Shown: positions 1 to 6,617, counted from the first letter of the stretch. The stretch is DNA of 10,540 nt from Pseudomonadota bacterium (GCA_023387715.1 JAEWHQ010000220.1:1-10540), one strand, 5' to 3'. Numbers and translations: made by a program. Notes: generated from the sequence alone by a model not told the origin.

Positions 1-489
1 TACAGCTGTTACTTCAATTTCTACCAGCCATGCCGGGCTTGCCAAAGCAGCGACCTGCATAACAGAACGTGAAGGCAGGTTAGGCTGTGCTTCTGTACCG
101 AAGAACTGTGTGTAACCTTCCATAAAGCCGGCAAAGTCCATCTTGCCGCCCTTATCAGGATCACCTACGAGGAAAACCTGCATTTTGATAACATCGCTCA
201 TTTTCAGATCAAGCGAAGCCAATGATTTTTCAATTGATTTCAGAACGGTTTCTGTCTGCGACTTTGTATCACCGTAAGCAGCAATCGTGTTTTTTTCTGC
301 TTTTTCATCAACAACAGTTGGAACCGCACCGCTGAGGTAAACAGTTGTTTTTCCTGCCGGTACTTCTACTGCCTGAGCAATCGGGAAATTAGAACCCGGT
401 GTCTTATGACGAATAACATCTTGAGCAAAAGCCTGGCCTGAAAGCATAACGCCTAAAGCGCAAACTGCAGCAGCTGTCAAATTCTTCAT
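1..489 (-). CDS. Exported RidA/YjgF-family imine deaminase (3' end beyond window)
   Basis: The family hydrolyses reactive enamines/imines, such as 2-imino acids, to the carbonyl compound plus ammonia. The 163 visible residues start with a Sec signal peptide (MKNLTAAAVC..., likely cleaved after AFA at 20-22), so this copy should act in the periplasm, whereas most RidA proteins are cytosolic. The RidA fold is recognisable from VYLSGAVPT (about 50-58), through DVIKMQVFLVG (99-109), to the signature NLPSRSVMQVAAL (137-149). Arg141 there matches the family's substrate-carboxylate-binding arginine. The frame is open to base 1 and ends in VEIEVTAV, which is normally within a few residues of the RidA C-terminus, so little is missing. 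The start is preceded by AAGGAAG on the minus strand. It lies 110 bases after the cytochrome c gene in the same direction and is probably part of the oxidoreductase cluster, removing its imine product. Family assignment is firm; the substrate is inferred. Confidence 0.9.
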   Translation of the reverse strand, partial: MKNLTAAAVCALGVMLSGQAFAQDVIRHKTPGSNFPIAQAVEVPAGKTTVYLSGAVPTVVDEKAEKNTIAAYGDTKSQTETVLKSIEKSLASLDLKMSDVIKMQVFLVGDPDKGGKMDFAGFMEGYTQFFGTEAQPNLPSRSVMQVAALASPAWLVEIEVTAV

Positions 490-560
490 GGATACTTCCT
501 TATATCGATTTACACTTCGATAAGCATTGAAAAAGTGGGCGAGAAAAAGGCCGGAATAAA

Positions 561-589
561 CAGATGCCGTGTTATACACACGGCATCTG
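561..589 (-). terminator. Strong stem-loop between cytochrome c and ridA genes (partial terminator or mRNA-stability hairpin)
   Basis: A perfect 12-bp inverted repeat (CAGATGCCGTGT at 561-572, ACACGGCATCTG at 578-589) with a 5-base loop starts just after the cytochrome c stop codon. Read on the minus strand, it is followed by TTTATT and then a GC-containing stretch, so it is a weak intrinsic terminator at best. It may lower ridA expression relative to the upstream genes or protect the 3' end of the two-gene message. The repeat is certain; its role is inferred. Confidence 0.6.
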
Positions 590-599
590 CATTTTATGA

Positions 600-1019
600 T
601 TAACGGTTATCCGCTACGTCCTGAGCCGTTACAGGCTCTTGGTAGTCGTTACCGAAATTGGTTCGGATGTAGGTCACAACAGCAGCAATCTGCTCGTCGT
701 TCATCATTTTACCAACTGGTGGCATACCTTTGAGGCCGTTCAGCAGAACGTAGATCGGGTAGCTAGCTTCAGCCAAGGTTTCGTTCTTGGCCAATGCCGG
801 GTAGTAACCCGCAGCAACAGCACCCTTACCTTCTGCCATATGGCAAGCCTGGCAAACGGTTTCATACAGTTCCTGACCGGTCTGTGCAGCAAAAGTGTTG
901 CTGGTGCTCAGGCCTGCACCTGCAGAGTCTGCAAGAACAGCCGGAGCCGACACGCCAAGGATTGCAGCTGCAGTAGCAGCCAGCGCCAATGGGCGAACCA
1001 GAAGAGAAATATTTTTCAT
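600..1019 (-). CDS. Periplasmic mono-haem class I cytochrome c
   Basis: A 139-residue exported cytochrome c. Residues 1-30 form a Sec signal peptide with a likely cut after APAVLA. The single haem-attachment motif is CQACH (56-60), with His60 as one axial ligand. Met99 in the segment LKGMPPVGKMMND is the likely second ligand. The pattern GQELYETVCQACHMAEGKG and the closing helix DEQIAAVVTYIRTNFGN are typical of small soluble class I cytochromes. A clear AAAGGAAC ribosome site precedes the start. It lies 44 bases downstream of the flavin amine oxidoreductase gene on the same strand, so the two are probably co-transcribed. The natural reading is that this cytochrome is the electron acceptor of that enzyme, as CycN is for NicA2 in nicotine-degrading Pseudomonas putida. 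The electron-transfer partnership is inferred; the cytochrome identity is clear. Confidence 0.95.
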   Translation of the reverse strand: MKNISLLVRPLALAATAAAILGVSAPAVLADSAGAGLSTSNTFAAQTGQELYETVCQACHMAEGKGAVAAGYYPALAKNETLAEASYPIYVLLNGLKGMPPVGKMMNDEQIAAVVTYIRTNFGNDYQEPVTAQDVADNR

Positions 1020-1050
1020 TTGAATGTTCCTTTCATCGAGCCGAGAAAGA

Positions 1051-1067
1051 TTAAGGGAAACCCTTAA
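1051..1067 (-). repeat. Short hairpin over the oxidoreductase stop codon
   Basis: TTAAGGG (1051-1057), a three-base spacer AAA and CCCTTAA (1061-1067) form a perfect 7-bp inverted repeat. It covers the stop codon of the oxidoreductase (1064-1066) and sits in the 44-base gap before the cytochrome gene. It is too short for a classical terminator and may affect message processing or the ratio of the two proteins. Confidence 0.45.
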
Positions 1068-2665
1068 CCTTTGATCACGCGCTCATGAAGTCTGGTGATT
1101 GCATCAAGTGACGAAAGGATCGCACCTTCCTGCCAGCCAGGGATGTAAGAGCAATGCTCACCTGCAAGCACAACGCGACCGTCGATTTTGCAAAGGTTCT
1201 GGTAATGCTCTTCACGCATTTCATCAGTCCAGTCACCAGCACAACCCAGTGTGTACGGGCTGCGATGCCATGCCCAGGTAACACCGTTTTCAAATTCTTC
1301 CTTGTACTGCGGATGAATTTCTGCACCGTATTCAACAGCTTTAGCAACGCGATCAGCAGGGGACAGGGAGGTGAACTCGTAAGAGTTTGGACCATTCCAT
1401 GTGTAACCGCCGAGCAGAACGCCCTTGCCGCCCATGTTGTAGTTGGTGCTTGGGTAAGAAATCTGACGAATCGGCAGGTTGGTGAAGCTGATACCACCGA
1501 AGATGTGCTCGTCTTCTTCCCAGAAACGACGCTTGAACTGCAGACCGAATTTCACGGAAGAAACGTAAGGAACAGCAGCAATAGCAGCCTTCATTTCTGT
1601 GCCGAGATTGGTTTCGATCTGAGCAAGAATTGGCAGAGGAATGGTGCAGATACACCAGTCAGCGCTTTCTTCTTTTACAGTGCCTGGATTTGCAACATCT
1701 TCATAAGTAACGGTTACGCCCTTATCATTCTGCTGGATCTTGGTGACCTTGCACTTGTAAGTGATGAGATCGCCAACTTCCTTAGCAAAGGCCTCACCGA
1801 TCACGCCCATACCACCAACTGGCTGGAACATGGTTGTCTGGAATTCGTAGTTGGTGAAGTTGGAGAGGAACTTCCACAGGCCCGAACGCAGCAGCTCTTC
1901 CATTTTGTATGGTTCGCTTGGAATCGGCTTAGCGTCAACACCGCCGCCTGGATCTTTTTCAAAACCGCGGAACTCAGATGTATGCATGCTCTTTACATAG
2001 TCAAAGTTCTCATCAAGAACGCCCCATGAGCGCATGGCTTCAAGCAGAATTTCCTGATCTTCTTTAGTAACGATCTCATCCAGACCGCCTTTTTTAGTTG
2101 CCTTTGCAAGCAGGCCGGCAGAATGGCTCTGGAAGTCGATCTTCACGTCACGGATGCGCTGTGGCTTACCATCGAATGCAGCCGTTGAATGCAGGAATGC
2201 ATTGTAGTTCAGCTGCTGGAACGGCTCCAGCTGAACGCCGAGGCGCTTACAGTAATCCAGCACAGCATGGTGATGGTATGGAATACGCCAAGGACCCAGG
2301 TTTATGTACTGGTCTTTGTCGAATTCACAAGTCTGTGTTGTTCCGTCGATTTCAGTGAACTTGTCACCGCCGTGAACAGTCCAGTTACGGCCGCCTGGAC
2401 GATCATTATATTCGAGGATCTTAACGTTATAACCAGCCTGGCGCATTTCAAGCGCTGCGGTCATACCTGCAAGACCAGCACCGAGAATCAGAACTGTGGC
2501 ACCTTTAGGATCGCCTTCCAGCTTAACTGGACCTTTGTAGCCGGATTCAGCGGCATGACCAAGGCTGGTCATTGCCTGATACATCACCGCACCACCGGCT
2601 GTTGCACCGATCAGCGAGAGTAAATCCCGGCGTGTAAAATTCGAAAACGCTTTTGTGCGATTCAT
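1064..2665 (-). CDS. Tat-exported FAD-dependent amine/L-amino-acid oxidoreductase
   Basis: A 533-residue flavoprotein of the flavin monoamine oxidase / L-amino-acid oxidase superfamily, which oxidises C-N bonds to imines. The N-terminus carries a twin-arginine signal (NFTRRDLLSLIG, Arg12-Arg13, hydrophobic stretch, likely cut after SLGHA near 38), so the folded FAD protein is exported by Tat. The FAD site follows: VLILGAGLAG (58-67, GxGxxG) and NDRPGGRNW (87-95). GPWRIP (124-129) aligns with the arginine motif that binds the substrate carboxylate in L-amino-acid oxidases. SSVKFGLQF contains the usual active-site lysine, and GEHCSYIPGWQEGA (502-515) is the C-terminal FAD/aromatic-cage segment. 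AGAGGAAC precedes the ATG. The following cytochrome c gene suggests dehydrogenase rather than oxygen-consuming activity, and the RidA gene suggests an imine product. The exact substrate cannot be read from the sequence; a non-carboxylated amine remains possible. Confidence 0.92.
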   Translation of the reverse strand: MNRTKAFSNFTRRDLLSLIGATAGGAVMYQAMTSLGHAAESGYKGPVKLEGDPKGATVLILGAGLAGMTAALEMRQAGYNVKILEYNDRPGGRNWTVHGGDKFTEIDGTTQTCEFDKDQYINLGPWRIPYHHHAVLDYCKRLGVQLEPFQQLNYNAFLHSTAAFDGKPQRIRDVKIDFQSHSAGLLAKATKKGGLDEIVTKEDQEILLEAMRSWGVLDENFDYVKSMHTSEFRGFEKDPGGGVDAKPIPSEPYKMEELLRSGLWKFLSNFTNYEFQTTMFQPVGGMGVIGEAFAKEVGDLITYKCKVTKIQQNDKGVTVTYEDVANPGTVKEESADWCICTIPLPILAQIETNLGTEMKAAIAAVPYVSSVKFGLQFKRRFWEEDEHIFGGISFTNLPIRQISYPSTNYNMGGKGVLLGGYTWNGPNSYEFTSLSPADRVAKAVEYGAEIHPQYKEEFENGVTWAWHRSPYTLGCAGDWTDEMREEHYQNLCKIDGRVVLAGEHCSYIPGWQEGAILSSLDAITRLHERVIKG

Positions 2666-2831
2666 TGTTAAAGTTCCTCTTACTTATCCGATAACCATAT
2701 TTCAGTATCGACATCAGTGAGACCGTATAAGCCCCCACAGAACGCCCATAACTAGTACCAGCCAAATTTCAGTCAAGTAAAAATTATTTATGGTGACAAT
2801 CGATTATTGGAATATATTGCACAAAAAACTG

Positions 2832-2860
2832 ATAATAAGAAAAACAATTCCAAATTGCAA
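2832..2860 (-). promoter_or_regulatory. Candidate sigma70 promoter of the oxidoreductase cluster
   Basis: On the minus strand, TTGCAA (2855-2860) and TATTAT (2832-2837) are separated by exactly 17 bases. They match 4/6 and 5/6 of the -35 and -10 consensus. Transcription would start near 2825 and give a leader of about 160 bases. The surroundings are AT-rich, so a chance match is possible. Confidence 0.35.
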
Positions 2861-3328
2861 GCATAGCATAGTGCTCTACTTAAACCGGAATCAGCAAGCA
2901 GCATTTTATTCTTGATTTTTTCAAACCAACGCGGCGGCGGAACACACTAAAGTCCACCAATTAAATTATGAGAATTTCACACTACTCTTTTTATGCAGCC
3001 GGTTCTCTCTATTATGCATTAAAATGCACTATTTGACAATTGCCCGCTCAAAGTTGGCAGCGTGCCCTTTATCAATTCCGTGTGATTTAGCAAGACCTGT
3101 TACAAGATCAGATGCAAAAAAACACAAAAAAATGAACAAAACCGGCTGCCAGAAACAACAGTTTTCAGCCGTTTGGTTTCTGCCCTATATAATAAAGTCA
3201 TTGGAACGAACCGGAGCAGCCAGTTTTGCCCTCATCCTTAGCCTTGTCATTGAAAGCCCTATTTGCTGTTTTTCGGGCATCAAAAGCGGTATCAGGCGAG
3301 AATGTTTCGGGAAAAGTTTATTTTCCGC

Positions 3329-3356
3329 GTGAAAAGCCTGCAACAAATGCTATACT
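3329..3356 (+). promoter_or_regulatory. Candidate greA promoter with extended -10
   Basis: TGCTATACT (3348-3356) is an extended -10 element (TG-N-TATACT, 5/6 match to TATAAT). GTGAAA at 3329-3334, 16 bases upstream, is a 4/6 match to the -35 consensus. The predicted start is near 3363, giving a greA leader of about 165 bases that includes the downstream hairpin. Confidence 0.4.
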
Positions 3357-3376
3357 GAACCAAAGATGAGAAAGAG

Positions 3377-3416
3377 ACGGTACCGAAGTTCGGCCTTCGG
3401 TCACCGTTTTCTTTTT
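3377..3416 (+). terminator. Terminator-like hairpin in the greA leader (possible attenuator)
   Basis: ACGGT-ACCGAAG (3377-3388) pairs with CTTCGGT-C-ACCGT (3395-3407), giving a 12-bp stem with one bulged C and a 6-base loop. A T-rich tail TTTCTTTTT follows on the plus strand. It lies 114 bases before the greA start and just after the candidate promoter, so it would act on greA's own transcript. The orientation of the T-tract favours the plus strand. GACGG at 3376-3380 could alternatively pair with CCGTC at 3422-3426, which would open the stem. Confidence 0.55.
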
Positions 3417-3529
3417 GTCTGCCGTCATGATGTTTAACCGTTTGGCACATGAATGACTGACACGCACAGACGTGCAGCACTGAGCCTGACGCATAATTTT
3501 AGCCTGCTTGGCTCACGAAAGGACAGGGT

Positions 3530-4003
3530 ATGGACAAATTTCCGATGACACCCGGCGGTTTCGAAAAACTGAAAGAAGAATTGCGCACCCGTCAACAGGT
3601 GGAACGTCCGAATATTATCCAGGCCATCTCGGAAGCAAGAGCACACGGCGACCTTTCGGAAAATGCCGAATATCATGCTGCTAAAGAAGCGCAGAGCCTT
3701 AATGAAGGCCGCATTTCCGAACTGGAAGAGCTGATTGCCCGTGCCGAAGTTATTGATGTTACCAAATTGAGCGGCGACCGCATTAAGTTTGGCGCAACCA
3801 TCACTTTGATTGATGAAGAAACCGAAGCTGAAAAGATTTACCAGATTGTTGGTGATCAGGAAGCTGACGTTAAACAGGGACGTATTTCCATCTCCTCCCC
3901 GATTGCGCGTGCGCTGATCGGCAAAGGCGAAGGTGATACAATTGAAGTGAACGCACCGGGCGGCTCACGTTCATATGAAATCCTGAGCTTCAAGTTCGTC
4001 TAA
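3530..4003 (+). CDS. greA: Transcription elongation factor GreA
   Basis: GreA enters the secondary channel of RNA polymerase and stimulates cleavage of backtracked RNA, rescuing stalled complexes. The 157-residue length is normal for the family. The N-terminal coiled coil (about 1-75) carries the hallmark tip [18 protein letters not shown], in which Asp41 and Glu44 are the acidic residues that coordinate the catalytic magnesium. The C-terminal FKBP-like domain follows ([14 protein letters not shown]... to [10 protein letters not shown]). AAAGGACA precedes the ATG. The gene is the first of a two-gene operon, with the LPS-core glycosyltransferase starting 13 bases after its stop. A candidate promoter and terminator-like hairpin upstream suggest leader regulation. 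Identification is unambiguous. Confidence 0.98.
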   Translation: MDKFPMTPGGFEKLKEELRTRQQVERPNIIQAISEARAHGDLSENAEYHAAKEAQSLNEGRISELEELIARAEVIDVTKLSGDRIKFGATITLIDEETEAEKIYQIVGDQEADVKQGRISISSPIARALIGKGEGDTIEVNAPGGSRSYEILSFKFV

Positions 4004-4016
4004 GAGACAAAAGCAG

Positions 4017-5093
4017 ATGCAGGTTCCCGTCAGGCAAACCGAGGTGTCCGTCCACAAGACAGAGGTCATTGCACCCAATTTCAAAAAGCGCTTGTCCGGT
4101 GTCACCTCGACGATCGTTCAGCTCATCCCGTTGCAAAGACGTGAAGGCTTGAACATTGCCACGATGGGGCCCGGCCTGCCTGCTGACCTGCCCCACCTCA
4201 AATGGACAGCCATTTTCTCTTTCTGGAGCAAGCCGGAAAAGCGCAATTTTCGCATCTGGCACGCAAGACGTAATATCGAGATGATCGCAGGCATCCTCAT
4301 GCGTGATGTCTTGCGGATGAAATTACGTCTTGTTTTTACCTCCGCTGCACAACGCGATCACAAGCCATTTACCAAATGGCTGATCCGCCGCATGAATGCG
4401 GTGATTGCTACCAGCAGCCGTTCAGGCAGCTTTTTGAAAGTACCGCACACCGTCATTATGCACGGTGTCGATCTGGAACGCTTTCATCCGCCCGTCAGTC
4501 AAGATGATGATTTTGCCGCTTCCGGCCTGTCCGGCAAATATGCCATTGGCTGTTTTGGCCGTGTGCGCCATCAAAAAGGCACAGACCTTTTTGTCGATGC
4601 AATGATCAAGCTGCTGCCGGATTATCCGGAATGGACAGCCATCATTACCGGCCGCACCACCGCAGAACATCAAGGTTTTGAAAATGATCTGAAAGCCCGC
4701 ATTGCTGAAGCAGGCTTACAGGATCGCATTCTGATTTTGGGTGAGGTGCCTGATATTCGCGTTTGGTATCGTCGCCTCACACTTTATGTGGCGCCGTCGC
4801 GCAATGAAGGTTTCGGCCTCACCCCATTAGAAGCAATGGCTTCTAAAACTGCTGTTGTGGCTAGTGATGCCGGTGCCTATGCGGAAATGATTATAGAGGG
4901 CAAAACCGGTTCGGTTGTGCCGGCCGGTGACGGCGATCGTTTGCGCGAAGCCATCCGTCCTTATCTGGCCTCGCCGGAAATGGCGAAAGAGCACGCAGAA
5001 GAAGCGCTTTTAAACACGCAAAAATATTTCCCGCTGGAGCGCGAAGCTGCATCCATCTGCGAAGTTTATGAGCGGGTTTTCGCACAAAAATAA
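4017..5093 (+). CDS. lpsB: LPS core mannosyltransferase (LpsB/LpcC/WadC-like, GT4 family)
   Basis: A 358-residue GT-B fold glycosyltransferase of family GT4. Visible landmarks are HGVDLERFHP (149-158), GCFGRVRHQKGTDLFVDAM (178-196, start of the nucleotide-sugar-binding half), ITGRTTAEHQG (210-220), LGEVPDI (241-247), and the GT4 signature RNEGFGLTPLEAM with Glu264 and Glu272 (E-x7-E). Size and motifs fit the rhizobial LpsB/LpcC and Brucella WadC enzymes, which add mannose from a nucleotide sugar to the inner core (Kdo) of LPS on the cytoplasmic face of the inner membrane. The greA-lpsB order is also, to my recollection, found in Sinorhizobium meliloti, which supports the call. It starts 13 bases after greA, with only a weak purine-rich ribosome site, so it may depend on translation from greA. 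GT4 membership is firm; the exact acceptor and sugar are inferred from family. Confidence 0.82.
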   Translation: MQVPVRQTEVSVHKTEVIAPNFKKRLSGVTSTIVQLIPLQRREGLNIATMGPGLPADLPHLKWTAIFSFWSKPEKRNFRIWHARRNIEMIAGILMRDVLRMKLRLVFTSAAQRDHKPFTKWLIRRMNAVIATSSRSGSFLKVPHTVIMHGVDLERFHPPVSQDDDFAASGLSGKYAIGCFGRVRHQKGTDLFVDAMIKLLPDYPEWTAIITGRTTAEHQGFENDLKARIAEAGLQDRILILGEVPDIRVWYRRLTLYVAPSRNEGFGLTPLEAMASKTAVVASDAGAYAEMIIEGKTGSVVPAGDGDRLREAIRPYLASPEMAKEHAEEALLNTQKYFPLEREAASICEVYERVFAQK

Positions 5094-5116
5094 GTTCTCT
5101 TTGATAATTCGTAATA

Positions 5117-5157
5117 TTCGCCCACCCGTCTGCTGATCGGCGGGCGAAACATTTTTT
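5117..5157 (+). terminator. Intrinsic terminator of greA-lpsB
   Basis: TTCGCCCACC (5117-5126) pairs with GGCGGGCGAA (5139-5148) with one A-C mismatch. The run ATTTTTTG follows at 5151-5158. It begins 24 bases after the glycosyltransferase stop and is correctly oriented for the plus strand. Confidence 0.75.
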
Positions 5158-5244
5158 GCACAAAATTCAGCGTTTAAATTTCGTTCAGCTTCCATTCATG
5201 CAGCATTGTTTATCAATGCATCATGAGCTGCAAATGCAGTGACC

Positions 5245-5270
5245 GAATTCAGTCCCTCCCGCCTGAATTC
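5245..5270 (+). promoter_or_regulatory. Inverted repeat in the leader of the BA14K-like gene
   Basis: GAATTCAG (5245-5252) and CTGAATTC (5263-5270) form a perfect 8-bp inverted repeat with a 10-base pyrimidine-rich spacer. It lies 34-59 bases before the start codon and about 20 bases before the AAAGGAG ribosome site. It could be a protein operator or an RNA hairpin in the leader; the sequence does not decide between them. Confidence 0.4.
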
Positions 5271-5303
5271 ACAAGATGAGTTCGCTCCCAAAGGAGAAGC
5301 AGA

Positions 5304-5804
5304 ATGAACAGATTTTTGAAGACCGCAATTTTGGGTTTGGCCGCAGCCGCAGCCATAGCTGCCCCGATCAGCACTGCATCCGCCGATTCATGGCGTGGCA
5401 ATGGCGGCGGCTGGAACAATGGCCGTCATGGTGGCTGGCACGGCGGTCGCAATGACTGGAACAGACCGCGCCCGAACTATGACCGTCCGCGCAAACGCGA
5501 CAGAAGCGATGCGATTGCTGCCGGTGTGATTGGCTTGGCCGCAGGTGCAATCATTGCAGGTGCGCTGTCTCAGCCAAGCACCCCAACCTATGCGCCAGCA
5601 CCACAGCCACGCGTTTATTACCCGCCGCAGCCAGCTTACAACACCTATCCGGCCGCTCCGGCACCGGTGCAATATCGCGGTGGCGCACAGCCTTGGTCGC
5701 AGGCTTGGTATAATTACTGCTCGCAGAAGTTCCGTTCTTTCAATGCAAAAACCGGTACTTATCGCGGTTATGACGGCGCCGACCACTTCTGCGTCGCCAA
5801 CTAA
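5304..5804 (+). CDS. BA14K-like secreted/surface protein
   Basis: A 166-residue exported protein. Residues 1-27 form a Sec signal peptide ending STASA. A Gly/Trp/His/Arg-rich low-complexity segment follows (about 29-67, GGGWNNGRHGGWHGG). Next come a hydrophobic glycine/alanine stretch (69-88, AIAAGVIGLAAGAIIAGAL) that may insert in a membrane, and a Pro/Ala/Tyr/Gln-rich linker (90-130). The C-terminal domain AWYNYCSQKFRSFNAKTGTYRGYDG..HFC (about 134-163) is the BA14K signature, with Cys139 and Cys163 possibly forming a disulphide. The founding member is the immunoreactive 14-kDa protein of Brucella abortus, reported to have lectin-like activity; the function in other Rhizobiales is poorly defined. 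A strong AAAGGAG ribosome site lies 8 bases before the ATG. It is transcribed alone between two terminators. Family call is firm; function is uncertain. Confidence 0.88.
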   Translation: MNRFLKTAILGLAAAAAIAAPISTASADSWRGNGGGWNNGRHGGWHGGRNDWNRPRPNYDRPRKRDRSDAIAAGVIGLAAGAIIAGALSQPSTPTYAPAPQPRVYYPPQPAYNTYPAAPAPVQYRGGAQPWSQAWYNYCSQKFRSFNAKTGTYRGYDGADHFCVAN

Positions 5805-5806
5805 TC

Positions 5807-5844
5807 AAAAAGCCCCCGAACATCACCGTTCGGGGGCTTTTTTA
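5807..5844. terminator. Bidirectional terminator between BA14K-like gene and gloC
   Basis: AAAAAGCCCCCGAAC (5807-5821) and GTTCGGGGGCTTTTT (5828-5842) form a perfect 15-bp inverted repeat with a 6-base loop. It has a T-run on the plus strand and an A-run that gives a T-run on the minus strand. It sits in the 52-base gap between the two convergent genes and serves both. Confidence 0.93.
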
Positions 5845-5856
5845 GTGTCCACTCAA

Positions 5857-6498
5857 TCACACAAGAAATGGATTACCGCGGCGCTCATCACCGAAACGGC
5901 TGCCGGGGCCATGGCCACACAAGAAGCCGACTTCATCGCCAAGCGGCAATAATTTATCTTTAATTGAGCTGATCAAGGCATCATGATCGCCACCCGGCAG
6001 ATCGGTGCGCCCAACTGAACCATTGAACAATACGTCGCCCACCAGCGCAAAAGATGCAGCTTTATTATAGAAAACCACATGTCCCGGCGAATGTCCCGGA
6101 CAGTGGAACACTTCAAAATCATGACCGGAAAACGAGACATGTTCGCCTTCGTTCAACCATTGATCTGAAGCAAGATTGCGCATTTTATCCGGCAGATTAT
6201 AGCGTGCAGCAGAGCTTTCCACACTGGCCATCAGCTCTTTATCATCAATATGCGGGCCGATAATGTTGACATTCAGCGCATCTTTCAGATCAAGCGCCCC
6301 GCCGACATGGTCCAAATGACCATGGGTCAGCCAAATGGCTTCCACATCCACATTATGGGCTTTTACAGCTTCTACGATACGATCAGCATTACCACCCGGA
6401 TCAATCACGACCCCTTTTTTGGTTTCACTGTCAAACAGCAAAGTACAGTTTTGCTGAAATGCCGTCACCGGTATGATAATCGCCTGTAGCTGCCCCAC
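5857..6498 (-). CDS. gloC: Metallo-beta-lactamase-fold hydrolase, type II glyoxalase (GloC/YcbL-like)
   Basis: A 213-residue member of the metallo-beta-lactamase fold, the length of the short glyoxalase II enzymes (E. coli GloC/YcbL is about 215). These hydrolyse S-lactoylglutathione to D-lactate and glutathione in methylglyoxal detoxification. The metal site is complete: THGHLDH (58-64, with His59, His61, Asp63, His64), His136 in CPGHSPGH, Asp155 in LVGDVLF, and His196 in CGHGPGS. GSVGRTDLPGGD (160-171) is typical of the subfamily. The protein lacks the C-terminal glutathione-binding domain of classical GloB. The start is GTG, preceded by ACGGAG; no better ATG exists nearby. It has no signal peptide, so it is cytosolic. 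It is transcribed alone. Other thioesterase-like activities are possible in this fold. Confidence 0.85.
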   Translation of the reverse strand: MGQLQAIIIPVTAFQQNCTLLFDSETKKGVVIDPGGNADRIVEAVKAHNVDVEAIWLTHGHLDHVGGALDLKDALNVNIIGPHIDDKELMASVESSAARYNLPDKMRNLASDQWLNEGEHVSFSGHDFEVFHCPGHSPGHVVFYNKAASFALVGDVLFNGSVGRTDLPGGDHDALISSIKDKLLPLGDEVGFLCGHGPGSRFGDERRGNPFLV

Positions 6499-6563
6499 AA
6501 CGCACTCCGTTTATTAAAAAGACTGACCATCAAATATGCCGCCTCATGCATACAAACAAGGCT

Positions 6564-6607
6564 TTAGAGCGCCGTGTGCCAGATTTGGCACACAAAGGTC
6601 GCTCTAA
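6564..6607. repeat. Nested palindrome with TTAGAGCG/CGCTCTAA ends
   Basis: The outer arms TTAGAGCG (6564-6571) and CGCTCTAA (6600-6607) enclose the inner arms GTGTGCCA (6574-6581) and TGGCACAC (6586-6593), with a 4-base loop. Both are perfect. The unit could form a long imperfect hairpin. It shares its TTAGAGC/GCTCTAA ends with the neighbouring repeat at 6618-6670. Confidence 0.8.
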
Positions 6608-6617
6608 CACGTTAAGA

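Larger units (their letters stand above)
2666..3529. other. Long AT-rich divergent intergenic region without a convincing gene
   Basis: An 864-base gap separates the minus-strand oxidoreductase cluster from plus-strand greA. It contains a candidate promoter for each side and the greA-leader hairpin. It also contains A-rich stretches near 2830-2845 and 3115-3140, and overlapping inverted repeats around 3143-3182 (CGGCTG/CAGCCG and CAGAAAC/GTTTCTG). No frame in it encodes a recognisable protein. A small RNA or the remains of a lost gene cannot be excluded. Confidence 0.5.

Noticed and set aside
1154..2029. 291-codon open frame on the plus strand
   Set aside because: It is antisense to the FAD oxidoreductase, which has clear motifs throughout; the opposite frame is an artefact of its codon use.
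2547..2765. 72-codon minus-strand frame overlapping the oxidoreductase start
   Set aside because: It overlaps the Tat signal coding region in another frame and shows no family features.
3143..3182. Overlapping inverted repeats CGGCTG/CAGCCG and CAGAAAC/GTTTCTG as a riboswitch
   Set aside because: The stems are only 6-7 bp, have no expression platform next to a gene, and match no riboswitch class I recognise.
3024..3332. 102-codon open frame on the plus strand in the divergent gap
   Set aside because: No recognisable domain, no good ribosome site, composition like the surrounding intergenic DNA, and it runs into the candidate greA promoter region.
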